Shown here piece by piece: positions 10,453 to 22,084 of a stretch of DNA of 64,000 bases. A program made the position numbers and the translations under genes. The notes beneath the pieces were generated by a model. It saw only the letters and a list, made by a program, of their open reading frames with translations. It ran no database searches and was not told the origin of the DNA. How positions within the stretch are numbered: position 1 is the stretch's first letter; every line of letters starts with the position of its first letter. Source of the DNA: Sepiola atlantica (lineage: Eukaryota; Mollusca; Cephalopoda; Sepiida; Sepiolidae); contig OY744537.1 in assembly GCA_963556195.1 (NCBI GenBank), positions 18,629,274-18,693,273 of the forward strand. Direction: 5' to 3'.

Positions 10453-11184
10453 AAAGCAAAGATGAAACCTTCCAAATGTATTGATAATTTGAAGTTGTTG
10501 TTTTTTATTCAATTTTTTTTAATACTAATGGGTCACCACTTACCGAGGTCAACAGCCACTCGAGAATAAGGGTTAATGAGATTTTCAATTGGATGCTGGC
10601 ACAGTACTATGAAAGGATTGCAAACTATGATTAATTTACAGGACAACATGACAGATATTTGTTGACATTAGACTTAAAAACGACCATGTTGTAGTGTGTA
10701 GGGAAACATTCCTGCTGTAACCTATCCCACAGGTTGGAAGTTCTTGGAAAGACACTTTGTTCATGGAAGTTCCGTTTTATTTTAGGTACACAAGTTATAA
10801 AATGTATGTCCAAGAAGTAAGATTCTAAGGCTTTTGTTTTGTTTATGTTTGTCTGTCCAGTACGCTCTCATGGAATTTTCTCCTTCAACTTTGTTTTCGT
10901 CCGTTCGAACAGTATTGCAATTGTCAATTGAATACCGAAACAAACATTTGTTTTTGTTTTAAAATTAGAATATGAGATTAGAATTAGAAAACAATTCTCT
11001 TATTCTAATTATAATCTCATAAAAGGAAGGAACTGAATGGGTTATCTGCATAAATGACTGACAATTTCCATTCAAACATTTATAGACGTACATCATTATC
11101 GTCATCCATTTTATCATCTTACTTCCCTTGGTCAAAGGTCCTGATGTTTTCTGTCAGCCTGCAATCTTAGTCTCCAAGTTTTGC
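10453..11184. other. Unassigned sequence before the minisatellite
   Basis: No supported gene. A short inverted pair (AGAATATGAGATTAGAATTA and its near complement) lies at about 10965-11020. Confidence 0.5.
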
Positions 11185-13600
11185 AGTCTTGAAGATTGAT
11201 TCTGTTCAAATACCCCAAAGATCCTTGTTGATGATTGATTCTGTTCAAATACCCCAAAGATCCTTGTTGATGATTGATTCTGTTCAAATACCCTTAAGAT
11301 CCTTGTTGATGATTGATTCTGTTCAAATACCCTTAAGATCCTTGTTGATGATTGATTCTGTTCAAATACCCTTAAGATCCTTGTTGATGATTGATTCTGT
11401 TCAAATACCCCTAAGATCCTTGTTGATGATTGATTCTGTTCAAATACCCCTAAGATCCTTGTTGATGATTGATTCTGTTAAAATACCTCTAAGATCCTTG
11501 TTGATTGATTCTGTTCAAATACCCTTAAGATCCTTGTTGATGATTGATTCTGTTCAAATACCCCTAAGATCCTTGTTGATGATTGATTCTGTTAAAATAC
11601 CCCTAAGATCCTTGTTGATTGATTCTGTTCAAATACCCCTAAGATCCTTGTTGATGATTGATTCTGTTCAAATACCCTTAAGATCCTTGTTGAAGATTGA
11701 TTCTGTTCAAATACCCTTAAGATCCTTGTTGATGATTGATTCTGTTAAAATACCTCTAAGATCCTTGTTGATTGATTCTGTTCAAATACCCTTAAGATCC
11801 TTGTTGATGATTGATTCTGTTCAAATACCCCTAAGATCCTTGTTGATGATTGATTCTGTTAAAATACCCCTAAGATCCTTGTTGATTGATTCTGTTCAAA
11901 TACCCCTAAGATCCTTGTTGATGATTGATTCTGTTCAAATACCCCTAAGATCCTTGTTGATGATTGATTCTGTTCAAATACCCCTAAGATCCTTGTTGAT
12001 GATTGATTCTGTTCAAATACCCCTAAGATCCTTGTTGATGATTGATTCTGTTCAAATACCCCTAAGATCCTTGTTGATGATTGATTCTGTTCAAATACCC
12101 TTAAGATCCTTGTTGTAGATTGATTCTGTTCAAATACCCTTAAGATCCTTGTTGATGATTGATTCTGTTCAAATACCCTTAAGATCCTTGTTGATGATTG
12201 ATTCTGTTCAAATATCCCTAAGATCCTTGTTGATGATTGATTCTGTTAAAATACCCCTAAGATCCTTGTTGATGATTGATTCTGTTCAAATACCCCTAAG
12301 ATCCTTGTTGATGATTGATTCTGTTCAAATACCCCTAAGATCCTTGTTGATGATTGATTCTGTTCAAATACCCCTAAGATCCTTGTTGATGATTGATTCT
12401 GTTCAAATACCCTTAAGATCCTTGTTGATGATTGATTCTGTTCAAATACCCCTAAGATCCTTGTTGATGATTGATTCTGTTCAAATACCCTTAAGATCCT
12501 TGTTGAAGATTGATTCTGTTTAAATACCCTTTAGATCCTTGTTGATGATTGATTCTGTTAAAATACCTCTAAGATCCTTGTTGATTGATTCTGTTCAAAT
12601 ACTCCTAAGATCCTTGTTGATGATTGATTCTGTTCAAATACCCCTAAGATCCTTGTTGATGATTGATTCTGTTAAAATACCCCTAAGATCCTTGTTGATT
12701 GATTCTGTTCAAATACCCCTAAGATCCTTGTTGATGATTGATTCTGTTCAAATACCCCTAAGATCCTTGTTGATGATTGATTCTGTTCAAATACCCCTAA
12801 GATCCTTGTTGATGATTGATTCTGTTCAAATACCCCTAAGATCCTTGTTGATGATTGATTATGTTCAAATACCCCTAAGATCCTTGTTGATGATTGATTC
12901 TGTTCAAATACCCCTAAGATCCTTGTTGATGATTGATTCTGTTCAAATACCCCTAAGATCCTTGTTGAGGATTAATTCTGTTCAAATACCCCTTAAGATC
13001 CTTGTTGAGGATTAATTCTGTTCAAATACCCCTAAGATCCTTGTTGATGATTGATTCTGTTCAAATACCCCTAAGATCCTTGTTGGTGATTGATTCTGTT
13101 CAAATACCTCTAAGATCCTTGTTGAGGATTGATTCTGTTCAAATACCCCTAAGATCCTTGTTGATGATTGATTCTGTTCAAATACCCCTAAGATCCTTGT
13201 TGATGATTGATTCTGTTCAAATACCCCTAAGATCCTTGTTGATGATTGATTCTGTTCAAATACCCCTAAGATCCTTGTTGATGATTGATTATGTTCAAAT
13301 ACCCCTAAGATCCTTGTTGATGATTGATTCTGTTCAAATACCCCTAAGATCCTTGTTGAGGATTAATTCTGTTCAAATACCCCTTAAGATCCTTGTTGAG
13401 GATTAATTCTGTTCAAATACCCCTAAGATCCTTGTTGATGATTGATTCTGTTCAAATACCCCTAAGATCCTTGTTGATGATTGATTCTGTTTAAATACCC
13501 CTAAGATCCTTGTTGATGATTGATTCTGTTAAAATACTTCTAAGATCCTTGTTGATGATTGATTCTGTTCAAATACCCCTAAGATCCTTGTTGATGATTT
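11185..13600. repeat. 39-bp minisatellite, about 62 units
   Basis: The unit begins GATGATTGATTCTGTTCAAA and ends with ATACCCCTAAGATCCTTGTT. Most units are 39 bp; several lack one GAT and are 36 bp. Variant marks (TTAAAATACC, CTTAAG, GATTATG, GAGGATTAATT) recur in blocks, showing higher-order duplication. For example, the GATTATG unit at 12861 recurs at 13291, 430 bp away, which is 11 units plus one base. Both unit lengths are multiples of 3 and one frame has no stop, so a long ORF (11189-12118, continuing in frame to about 13015 with only two stops) arises automatically. Confidence 0.97.
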
Positions 13601-13819
13601 GCATCCAAGTTATCTTGGGTCGTCCACCTTTCCTTCAACATTCCACCCCAAGATTTCTGCTTTTTTTTTATTATCTAAGAATCGCTCCTCTCAACGTGGC
13701 CAAATGAACATAGTTGACTGACCATCAAGAGCCAATCAAGCTTTGATATATTCAACCTCACCAGCGCTGATCCGACCTGACATTGCATATCCATCTGATC
13801 ATTGCTCTGTCATTTAGCT

Positions 13820-13905
13820 GAAGACGGGCAAGTGAGGACTGAGTAGGTGCCTAGCACTTACCTCCACAAAACATTATGCTTCTAACACAGCTGCCATACA
13901 TCCTT
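13820..13905 (-). pseudogene. LINE reverse-transcriptase fragment
   Basis: Minus-strand reading gives GRMYGSCVRSIMFCGGKC, matching the SCVRSVMLYGSETW-type motif near the C-terminus of many non-LTR retrotransposon polyproteins, also seen at 20535-20700 in this window. Only about 20-30 codons remain. Confidence 0.6.
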
Positions 13906-14162
13906 CCCTGGTAATGAGAGGGATAGCTCGCGACGTTTGGATTGTCTGGATTAAAATTATGTGGCAAAAGGCAATAACAGTTTTCCAGTAATCTGCCCTG
14001 ATACATCAAATTCATGAGAATTAAATATTTAAAAAATGTTATTGTTAACATGTTTTGTGAGGATGAATTGGAATCAAATTTTTACTGCAAGAATTTATTT
14101 ATTTATTTGTGTACATTTAATATTGGACCAGTTTTAATCTATTTCCATAAAATATAATTTTT

Positions 14163-14222
14163 AATTCTGAGTTCTAGTTACAGCTGTTTCGTCGTTTCAC
14201 AACTCATCAGTGTGGCTAGATG
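14163..14222 (-). ncRNA. Hammerhead ribozyme motif, minus strand
   Basis: On the minus strand CTGATGA is at 14210-14204 and GAAA at 14190-14187. Stem II is GTTGT/ACGAC around GAA. Stem III is the perfect palindrome ACAGCTGT (14180-14187), followed by A (14179) at the cleavage position. Stem I keeps TCTAG with CTAGA, but only beyond an asymmetric internal loop, so the helix next to the core is weak and the motif may be decayed. Its 5' flank, TCTAGCCACA, matches the flank of the hammerhead at 35341, so it is the same family. Confidence 0.65.
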
Positions 14223-14227
14223 TAGCA

Positions 14228-14290
14228 CTCAACTCCATACAGCATCACGCTCCTAACACAGCTGCTATATACCCTCCTCCTTGTGTCCAC
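14228..14290 (-). pseudogene. LINE fragment fused to the hammerhead
   Basis: Minus strand reads VYSSCVRSVMLYGVECYI, the conserved LINE C-terminal motif, running directly into the hammerhead module without a tRNA head. It is probably a chimera produced during reverse transcription. Confidence 0.6.
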
Positions 14291-15220
14291 AAATTATACA
14301 TTCGGCGTCTCTAACATGATTATCTTTAGATTTTAACCATTTAAAAAAAATGGTCAAAGCCAGCTGGAAGCTTAAATGCATTAACATGAAGTTTGGATAA
14401 TTCCTTCGCATCTTCAAATGGGGAAAACTAGAACAATTTTATTTATAAAAAAAATATTTAAATATGAACCGACAGAATATAAGTTACCTTTAATACTATT
14501 TGTTTAAATATATATGTAAAATGTTACTAACTATATAAAAATGTGTGGCCATCAATTGTTTGTATTACAATTTCCCACAAATATTCAAAAGTATACACTT
14601 ACTTTTTTTTTTATCTGATAAAAAAATAAAGAAATGATGCTATTTATTCTTTATATTTCATGGAAACTGGAGGAGAAAAAAAGATTATATATATATATTA
14701 TAAATAAAAAAAATAGTGTGCAGTGAAGTGGTAACTGCTCTCTCTCTCTCTCTCAATAAAAATAATAGTCTATATTTTTTGGACAGACAAGTTCAATTAA
14801 GCCAGCTCCAGTAAGTTTAGAAAATGTAAAACCAGCAAATTTGGTTGTCATGTAAGCCATTCCATCACACCAGTTAAAAAAAGAGGCTTTCAGTAGCTGC
14901 TGCCAACCACTCAAAACAAGAATTTGGAAAGAAAGTTCAGATTTGTATTCAATATTTTGTTATAAGCATTTTAGCAGAGGTCAATCTCAGACAGACACTT
15001 TTAGAAACTCAAAAATGAACCAGAACTATTAACCTTTAACCAGCATGCAATTAGGCAGCTTATCAGGACTGCTAAAAAAAATCAGATTCAAATATTCATT
15101 TTCAACCACATCACCCGACCTCCTATACTTCTTTGCAGTCCAGTTTGATCTGGAAACAGCTTTAAAAGTTATTTTGGTTTTTTTTCTGCAAGAAAAACAA
15201 GTATGTATTTGAGATGACAC
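14291..15220. other. Unassigned AT-rich sequence
   Basis: No supported gene. It contains a short (TA)n tract near 14686 and a (CT)n tract at about 14737-14754. Confidence 0.55.
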
Positions 15221-15221
15221 C

Positions 15222-15605
15222 ACCCATCATCATCATATTCGTTTAACGTCTGTTTTAAATAGTTGCCTGCATTAAGCGGCTTTTAAAAATCGACTTCCAA
15301 ACGAACCTATCTCTGACCAGGTCTTTATTTATCCTTTCTCTCAAATCCATTCTTATCACTTCTTCCCATGTTTCCATCATGTTTTACATCTACTAACCCA
15401 AGCACTCTTATCCATTCTTTCAGTGTGACTAAACCAACGAAGTATCCTGTTCTGCACACAGTTCCCTATACTGTTCAGATTTAATCTTCCACAGAGGTCA
15501 TCAGATCTAAACTTGTCTTTAACATTCACATTACACATCCATTGCATCATTTCTCTCCTTTCAATATCTAGTATAAAAAATTCATTATACATGATTAATT
15601 GAACA
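15222..15605 (-). pseudogene. 3' end of LINE family A
   Basis: Minus-strand reading gives MMQWMCNVNVKDKFRSDDL and RWFSHTERMDKSAWVSRCKT, the C-terminal region of a non-LTR polyprotein, followed by a 3' UTR and an (ATG)n-like tail (CATCATCAT on plus at 15229-15237). The same end recurs at 27383, 32161-32226, 46560 and, without the tail, 49500-49690. It is 5' truncated and degraded. Confidence 0.75.
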
Positions 15606-16999
15606 TAGGCTCATATTGTAGCGTTATAGCTTGAAGAAAAGGAGTGAAGGATTAACATGACTGAATAAAAAAGAATTTTGTTGAACTCCGTTTGATCGTA
15701 GATTGTTGTTCTTATGGTGTTGATCCGTTCATAATCCTAGCGGTTTCCAGGAGAGCGTTAACAGGAAAAAGGATTCATGATGTGCGCCTACTAGTGTGTG
15801 CGTGTAGTGTTTCCAAAAGCATATGTGTGGGTGTCTTGACCCATGACAAAAACTTACTCCATCAGTCTCTATGACTATCTATTTCTTCCCTTATATATAC
15901 ACCGACCCTGACCCATTCCTTAAATGTGTGTTGACCCTGGCAATGTATTGTTTTTTTGTTTTTTTTTGTTTTTTTCCAATTTTCTCTAACCTAATTCTTT
16001 GTTTTCGATTAGCAAATTCCTTAAACATTTGATCTCTATTTTGGGTTAAATTCCTTAACTCTAAAGTTATTTGTGTCAGAATTTTATTTTCAAATGTAGA
16101 ATTGTAAATTTCTATTTTCCATCATCACTATCGCATTTGAAACAGTTATCTTCATTTTTATTGTTTGTCCTACCTAATAACGTTACACTATTACACGTCA
16201 ACCACATTATTCTCATATCACCGCTCTCCATGTAATACATATGCTCAATGAATAAACTTATTGAACAACCCAGAATGTACACAGGCAAGGAGTATTTTAA
16301 AATTATTAAAATTAGTGTTTTAGAAGGCATTTCCATAAAAAAAAAAAAACTTAAGTTGACGTTGTGTAAACAAAAAAAAAACCGTTTTCATGTTAAAGTT
16401 GTTAAACTCAAATGCCGGTATTTCTTAAGTAAGATTCTTTGACATTACTTTAACATTGCAGTTTTTTTCTCAAAATTATTCTGACGTTATTTCTTTAAAA
16501 TGTTGGCAGATGAAAATAGCTTCGGGGAATATATTTTACATCTTATTTTTAATTAAGAAATATTTTTGTTGCAAAATAAATATGGTGTCCACGTATGCTA
16601 CATATATAAACAAACATAAGTGAAAATGGCCACAGGCGGGGGGAGGGGTGATATAAGATATAAAAAATACACAAAATGTCACAAAATAAATAATTGGTAT
16701 ATTTTAATTTATTTAGTTGTAATAATTTTTTTTTTTGCTGACCTTAAAAAAAAAAGGGAAATGAATCGACTTGAGTGATAATATGAAATGTACAACATGT
16801 GTCTACATGCATACACAACTTCTGATGAAACAAAACTTATTTGAAAATAGGATTAATTTTGAGAAACCCTATATCTAAATGGAAACCGTTTGTGTGTGTA
16901 TAATTTGTTATTTTAACTTCTTATTTCTTATGCTTGTGTGTGAAATTGAAGCCTGGGTGTAATAAAATTCATTTGAGATAAACAAGGTGTTGTCTAGTT
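15606..16999. other. Unassigned AT-rich sequence
   Basis: Several homopolymer runs and a G-rich stretch near 16637-16647. No recognisable gene or element. Confidence 0.55.
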
Positions 17000-17404
17000 T
17001 AGTGGTCGCCAACCGGTGGTCCATGGACTACTGGTGGTCTATGCAAAACATTTTATAGTCCGCAGAAAAATTGCAACATTATTTAAATTTTTATGAAGCT
17101 TCAGATTAAAAAAATAACGAGTAACAAAACGTATTATGGATGGTATACATGTTGAAGACCTCCTGTAATCTCGAAATCAACACAAGTGTCGAGTGCATGC
17201 AACTAAAATAGGTCAATAGGTTATTCTTGCAACATCAGACGTCTATTTTTATTGTAGGCCTACTGTGCAAAAAGACATTTTCATCTGTCACAGCAATTTA
17301 AACTCAGTACCGGCCTCACATTGAAAAACACAGCTTTCCATTGTGTAGTGACGTCATTGAAGCACAAAATCCATAAACGATTTCAAACAAACATGAATAA
17401 ATAT

Positions 17405-18025
17405 TGTAATGACTAACGAGAACAGACGTAACTTGGGAAAGCTTTATTCAGCACACAATGTCGGTACAGTATTAGTGCTACTATTTATAGTGGTTAGTAG
17501 AAGCAGGAGAGTTCTCCAAAGGGGAGATAAGTCAGAGTAAGGAAAGTTACTCGTAATTATTCATTACATTCACCCCCTTTCTATTTTAATCATAAGGAAA
17601 TAAAGTCGTTCCATTGACCGGGTTTTTTGCTGGTTCTGTTGGAACGCCTCGGTAGTCTGATATCGGGAGTAGAATCAGGACTCTGGGTTTCTGAGTCTGA
17701 CAATACGCAGGGGTCGATTTTCTGCATGCAACGTTTGCAAAAAGTTTTCAAATGTCGCTCTCCAATGAGTCCAACGTTGTTCAGAGTTAGAAGTGTCAGG
17801 TTCCACGTCGAACCGTTGTGGGCGCATTAATTGTTCCATGTTGATTGTGTGCTGAATAAATTGTAATGACTAACGAGAACAGACGTAACTTGGGAAAGCT
17901 TTATTCAGCACACAATGTCGGTACAGTATTAGTGCTACTATTTATAGTGGTTAGTAGAAACAGGAGAGTTCTCCAAAGGGGAGATAAGTCAGAGTAAGGA
18001 AAGTTACTCGTAATTATTCATTACA
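17405..18025 (-). mobile_element. Miniature LTR retrotransposon
   Basis: Two 164-bp LTRs (17405-17568 and 17862-18025) differ at one visible position. Each starts TGTAATGA and ends TCATTACA, and the insertion is flanked by the 5-bp duplication AATAT (17400-17404, 18026-18030). Read on the minus strand the LTR has a TATA box (CTATAAATAG) and a polyadenylation signal (GAATAAAGC), and a purine tract (GAAAGGGGGTGAA) abuts the 3' LTR. No clear tRNA primer site was seen. The internal region is only 293 bp. The uninterrupted hAT copy near 21375 supplies the empty site. Confidence 0.92.
17675..17839 (-). pseudogene. Truncated Gag-like ORF of the LTR element
   Basis: A 54-codon ORF starts 22 bp inside the 5' LTR (minus orientation). 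It contains PQRFDVEP followed by RWTHWRATFENFL, a pattern typical of the N-terminus of Gag in Mag/gypsy-type elements, then stops. No protease, reverse transcriptase or integrase remains, so the element depends on others for movement. The family call rests on the W-x2-W-x3-F spacing only. Confidence 0.5.
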
Positions 18026-18157
18026 AATATCACACTAAAACTGTAATACTTTAATAAACTTCACATTTTCGATTTATTTTATTTGACTAATAACACAATA
18101 ACTTTGTTACCTTTCATGGGTGGATTTCATATCAATAAAATAAAAGAGTTCCGATTA

Positions 18158-19273
18158 TCTAAATGAATAAATGCGAAAGTGTTTTCATTCATCACTTTTA
18201 TCTAATAATCAAAACGGGTTACTGTTATTTCAATCAAGATTACAGCAAAGACTTGATATTCTGTATATATAGTGCAGATAAACGATTAAGAAAGAACCTA
18301 CTGACTGCCTAATTAGCATAACTATTTTTTAAACCGTTTGTAATTAGCATTCGGTATTATTAATTTGGAATTGCATTTGCTTATGTTTGTTATTTATATG
18401 CAATAGTTTCGTCCATATTAACAGTAATTACTCAAAGTTATTTAATAAATAAATCGAAAAAATAACTAAAACACCTAAAGTTTAAACAACCAGCGCTTGC
18501 TCACGACCTTACCGAAGGATGTAGCTCGTCACGAGCAAGGTATAAGCGAGAATTCAAAAGGGAGGGGAGAGAGAGTGTGTGGCTGTCTCGCTCGCTTTCT
18601 CCCTGATCCCTTTCTATCGCACTCTTTTTTTTTCAGTTTTTACATTTTTCCTGAAAGATAAATAAATAACCTTTTTATTAGTTAAGTTAATACCTTTATT
18701 GTAAGGTTTAGCAACAAACTTATTGTTTAATGTTTACGAAGACTGTATCACTATTCTGATTGACAAATTAAAACAATGGTTTAGTAGCACTGTGATCTGT
18801 CCCAATTACAAAAAAAAAATATTGATTTATATTTTGGTATGATTGTAGATTAACATCCTCTGCAAAATTAGCCCCCCCCCATCTACCCCAAAAGTATTCT
18901 ACCTGTTTTAGGCGATCACATGTGAAAAACTTCACAGAAAGATGAAAAGAAAAAAAAGCATATTTTAGAATTTAAAGTGGGAGAAATTTTTGTTTGTATA
19001 ATAAATTTACAGTAAAATGATCCCCATTTTTAGGGGCAGTTTTAGGGCAGTAAACTAAATTTTTTTTTTCTATGGTAGGTGGGGGGAACGCAGCGGATTT
19101 AACATTCGCTGCGTTTTTTTTTTTGGTTCTTTTTTTTTGGGGGGGGGATACATTTTTAGGCGATTATATGGCGTTTCATGACCTTGCCACTCGGACTTAG
19201 GGTTAGTAGTAAAAAGTTTTAGTAAGATTTTTAAAAAGATAGAATAGCCTGGAAATTGGGGAAATAGTACGTT

Positions 19274-19317
<44 letters not shown>

Positions 19318-20170
19318 GATCCCTCACTAAATTCTAAAATATTTGTTTTTCTTTATCTCTGTTTTCCACGGTGTTAACACGCAATCGCCTAAAATAAAAA
19401 GCAGAATGTCATTCTTTTCGGGGGGAGGGGGGGGTATCGGAGGGTGTTAATCTGCAAATTTACCCATATTTAATTTTTATGAAATCTTATACATTTTTTT
19501 TAATAATACGTTCCTTTTTTTATTTTAATTTTAAGCAATCGATTTTAGTTGTGTTTACTCTTCTTATGAAAATTGAATAAAAAAAACTTTAAAATTATCT
19601 AACTAATTAAATACCTTATTTTTGTGGTATAAATAAAAAATATTAAAAGTTTGGATATTATTGTAGATGAACACCCATCTCCCGATAAAATGAAATTCTA
19701 CTTTTTTTAGGAGATTACGTGTGAATACCCTAAAAAAAAAAACTGGCAAAAAGAGAAACGACAAAAATATTTAGAATTTAGACTCAGGGATTAGTTTCGT
19801 ATATAAATTTAACGTAAAATGATCCTCCATTTTCGAGTCATTCTAGTGTTTTATGGCAGTTAACCATTTATTGCCATTGGAGATACATTCTGTACATTAT
19901 TGTTTTAGGGCGATTGCATGTGGTTTTACAGCCTTGCCAGTCGAACTTAGGATTAGTGTTAAAAAATATATTTGTTAACTGTCCTAATAATTTAGAATGA
20001 CCGTAAAAAGAAGAATCTCATTTTTTTAGAGGGGTGTAATTTAGCTGAGTGTGTTAATCTACACATTTACCAAAGTTTGTTGTTAAAATTTTGGAATTCT
20101 CTGAGTAAATTTTTTTAACGGCCTCCCATCCCTATTAATTGCTGGCCGAAGGGCGGGTAGGTTTTGCTAG
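18158..20170 (+). mobile_element. Non-autonomous Helitron, 2.0 kb
   Basis: It begins TCTAAATG after A (18157) and ends TTTTGCTAG before T (20171): 5'-TC, 3'-CTRR, inserted between A and T with no duplication. The uninterrupted hAT copy (GATTATTATTGC near 21492) is the precise empty site. A GC-rich segment that can pair (CGGCC/GGCCG, 20119-20155) precedes the end. It encodes no Rep/helicase. Internally, related blocks recur directly and inverted near 18840, 19156, 19380-19460, 19660, 19909 and 20030 (for example TTTTAGGCGATCACATG and TTTTAGGGCGATTGCATG). Confidence 0.88.
19277..19313. repeat. (TA)n microsatellite
   Basis: A TA tract inside the Helitron. The poly-Tyr/Ile ORF across it is an artefact. 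Confidence 0.95.
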
Positions 20171-20534
20171 TTATTACATAAACGTATCTGCCTTTTATTT
20201 TTTTTCTAAATTCATATTAGTGGTCCGCCAAATTTTGAAATCATACATTTAATGGTCCACGAAGTTGGAAAAGTTGGTGACCGCTGCTTTAGCGGCCATA
20301 AGTTCTAAAACAATAGTGGTATCCTCCATTATATATCTTTTTTTCTTCTTTTTTTTTGGGGGGGAGAACCCTAAGAATTACCCTCAGACTTCTTTCGTTA
20401 ATATAAAGTCATGGAGTAACTAAATCTTATAACTCACTGAATGGTCATCATTTATCTATATAGTTACGGTCCAAGCATTTCCAAGTCCAATTCTACCTGG
20501 GCGACTTCCTTTCGGCCGATGGTGGTTTTGAGAC

Positions 20535-21101
20535 TGCTGCTATTACCCGATGCAAGTCTGCCTGGAGAGCTTTAGAGAACTCCTGCCCATCTTGAAAAAT
20601 AAGCATCTGTCGATCACAACTAGAGGACAGGTGTACACTAGCTGTGTGAGGAGTGTTATGCTTTATGGCTCTGAAACATGGACTGCATCGGCGAGCACAC
20701 TTAAGAGACTGCAGCGCAACAAAAGAGCCATGATTAGATGGATCTGTCGTGTCAGTACGGAAGACGATACTCTCTTCGAGACTCTTCTCTCCAGGCTTGG
20801 TATATACGGGAAATAACTGATGTCCTTAAGCTGGACAGGATGAGAGGGCTTGGCCATGTTGAATCTCTCAGGTCAGAAACATGTCCATTGGATCAACTGA
20901 GGCTTTCTTGGGAGGAGCTGTGTAAACGTGACCGTGCAACCCTGGGAATTACAAACTTAGATCCTCACGACTGCCGAGCCTGGAGTGAAAGACTTTGATC
21001 AAGACTGACAAGTAGGCCCCACCCTCTTATAGAGGACTTATCAAAAACCTGTTCAAAATTAAATCGGATGATGAAGAAGAAGAAGAAGAAGAAGAATTCC
21101 A
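20535..21101 (+). pseudogene. LINE family B, C-terminal end and 3' tail
   Basis: The reading frame 20550-20816 gives YTSCVRSVMLYGSETW and then KRAMIRWICRVSTEDD. A frameshift near 20815 continues into an LKLDRMRGLGHVES-type segment (frame to 20998). This is the conserved C-terminal region of non-LTR retrotransposon polyproteins downstream of reverse transcriptase. The 3' UTR ends in (GAA)n at 21076-21095. It is 5' truncated at about 20535. It is better preserved than the family A copies. Confidence 0.82.
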
Positions 21102-21201
21102 ACCCAACTTTCAGGAATTGTTAAGAGCACTACAGAGAAGGTCAAGACTATTACATTAATGAAAATGTGTCAAATCTATAATCATATTAAGACCTTTAGA
21201 G

Positions 21202-21612
21202 CAATGGTAGACAGTTATTGGGACATTATTTCAATTTTTATGAAGCTTCAGATTAATTTTTTTTAAATGATGAGTAACAAAACGTATCATGGATGGTATA
21301 TACGCTCAAGACCTTACAGCTCTCTGTCTTGCAATGATGTCGTTGAAGATAAAAATCCGCAAACTGATTTCAAACAAACAAATATCACACTAAAGATGTG
21401 TAATATTTTTTAATTACATTTAAATAAAAACAATAACTTTGTTATCTTTCATGGATGCGTTTCATATTAATAGAATAAAAGTTTTCAGATTATTATTGCA
21501 TAAACGTATTTGCCTTTTTTTTTTCTCTTCTTCTTAATTCATGTTAGTGGTCTGCAAAATTTAAAATTATACATTTAATGGTCCATGAGGTTCAAAAAGT
21601 TAGTGATCACTG
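21202..21612. mobile_element. hAT-like MITE, uninterrupted copy
   Basis: About 410 bp, colinear with 17000-20286 minus its two insertions. Ends CAATGGTAGACAG and GTGATCACTG are degraded terminal repeats. It is valuable as the empty-site reference for the LTR element and the Helitron. Confidence 0.75.
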
Positions 21613-21679
21613 GTCTAAATTATCATCTTTATTCGTCCATATCAATTGAGGAGGGGGGGGGGGTCTTTCCTATTTTTTT

Positions 21680-21945
21680 TTTCTTCTTCATCCGGCTTTG
21701 GTCTTTAAAGCGCTGTGAGTGTCCCAGACTCTTGGCTGGGCAACACTAAGCAACGTCTCCTGCCTGTGGTCCAATCCAAAGGGTCACATCAGTAAGACTG
21801 CATGCAGTCTTATAACTTCTTACTCACTCGAGCCGGGTCCTCCTTGGTCTACCACACTGCCTAGTGTCTGGGATATCCGTAGCAAATCGAAACTCGCACT
21901 TCCTTTACAAATGTTGGTTGCCAATTTACAACTTTTATAATTAAA
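21680..21945 (-). pseudogene. Possible LINE 3' fragment
   Basis: The minus strand has a GAAGAAG tail near 21675-21690 and reads QCGRPRRTR-like residues, reminiscent of LINE C-termini. The evidence is thin. Confidence 0.3.
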
Positions 21946-22084
21946 TTAATTTGGAAAAAAAAACCATTTATCTTGTTTACATTACAAACAATACTCAGAC
22001 TTCAGTCAGCTGCTGATGTTTTTTGCTGGAAAATATACTGAATTACCTACCTTCGTGTAAAATGCAAAGGAATAGCTATCATTA

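Larger units (their letters stand above)
17000..20286. mobile_element. hAT-like element with two nested insertions
   Basis: The left end, AGTGGTCGCCAACC (17001), and the right end, complement of CAGCGGTCACCAACTT (20271-20286), are imperfect hAT-type terminal repeats. A shorter copy without insertions lies at 21202-21612; shared segments include ATGAAGCTTCAGATTA, AGTAACAAAACGTATTATGG and TTAATGGTCCAC. The 8-bp flanks do not match cleanly. There is no transposase. Internal sequence is interrupted by the LTR element at 17405-18025 and the Helitron at 18158-20170. Confidence 0.75.

Noticed and set aside
11189..13015. Long repetitive ORF (309 aa and in-frame continuations)
   Set aside because: It follows from a 39/36-bp unit with a stop-free frame. 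No start context, splice signal or non-repeat coding flank is present.
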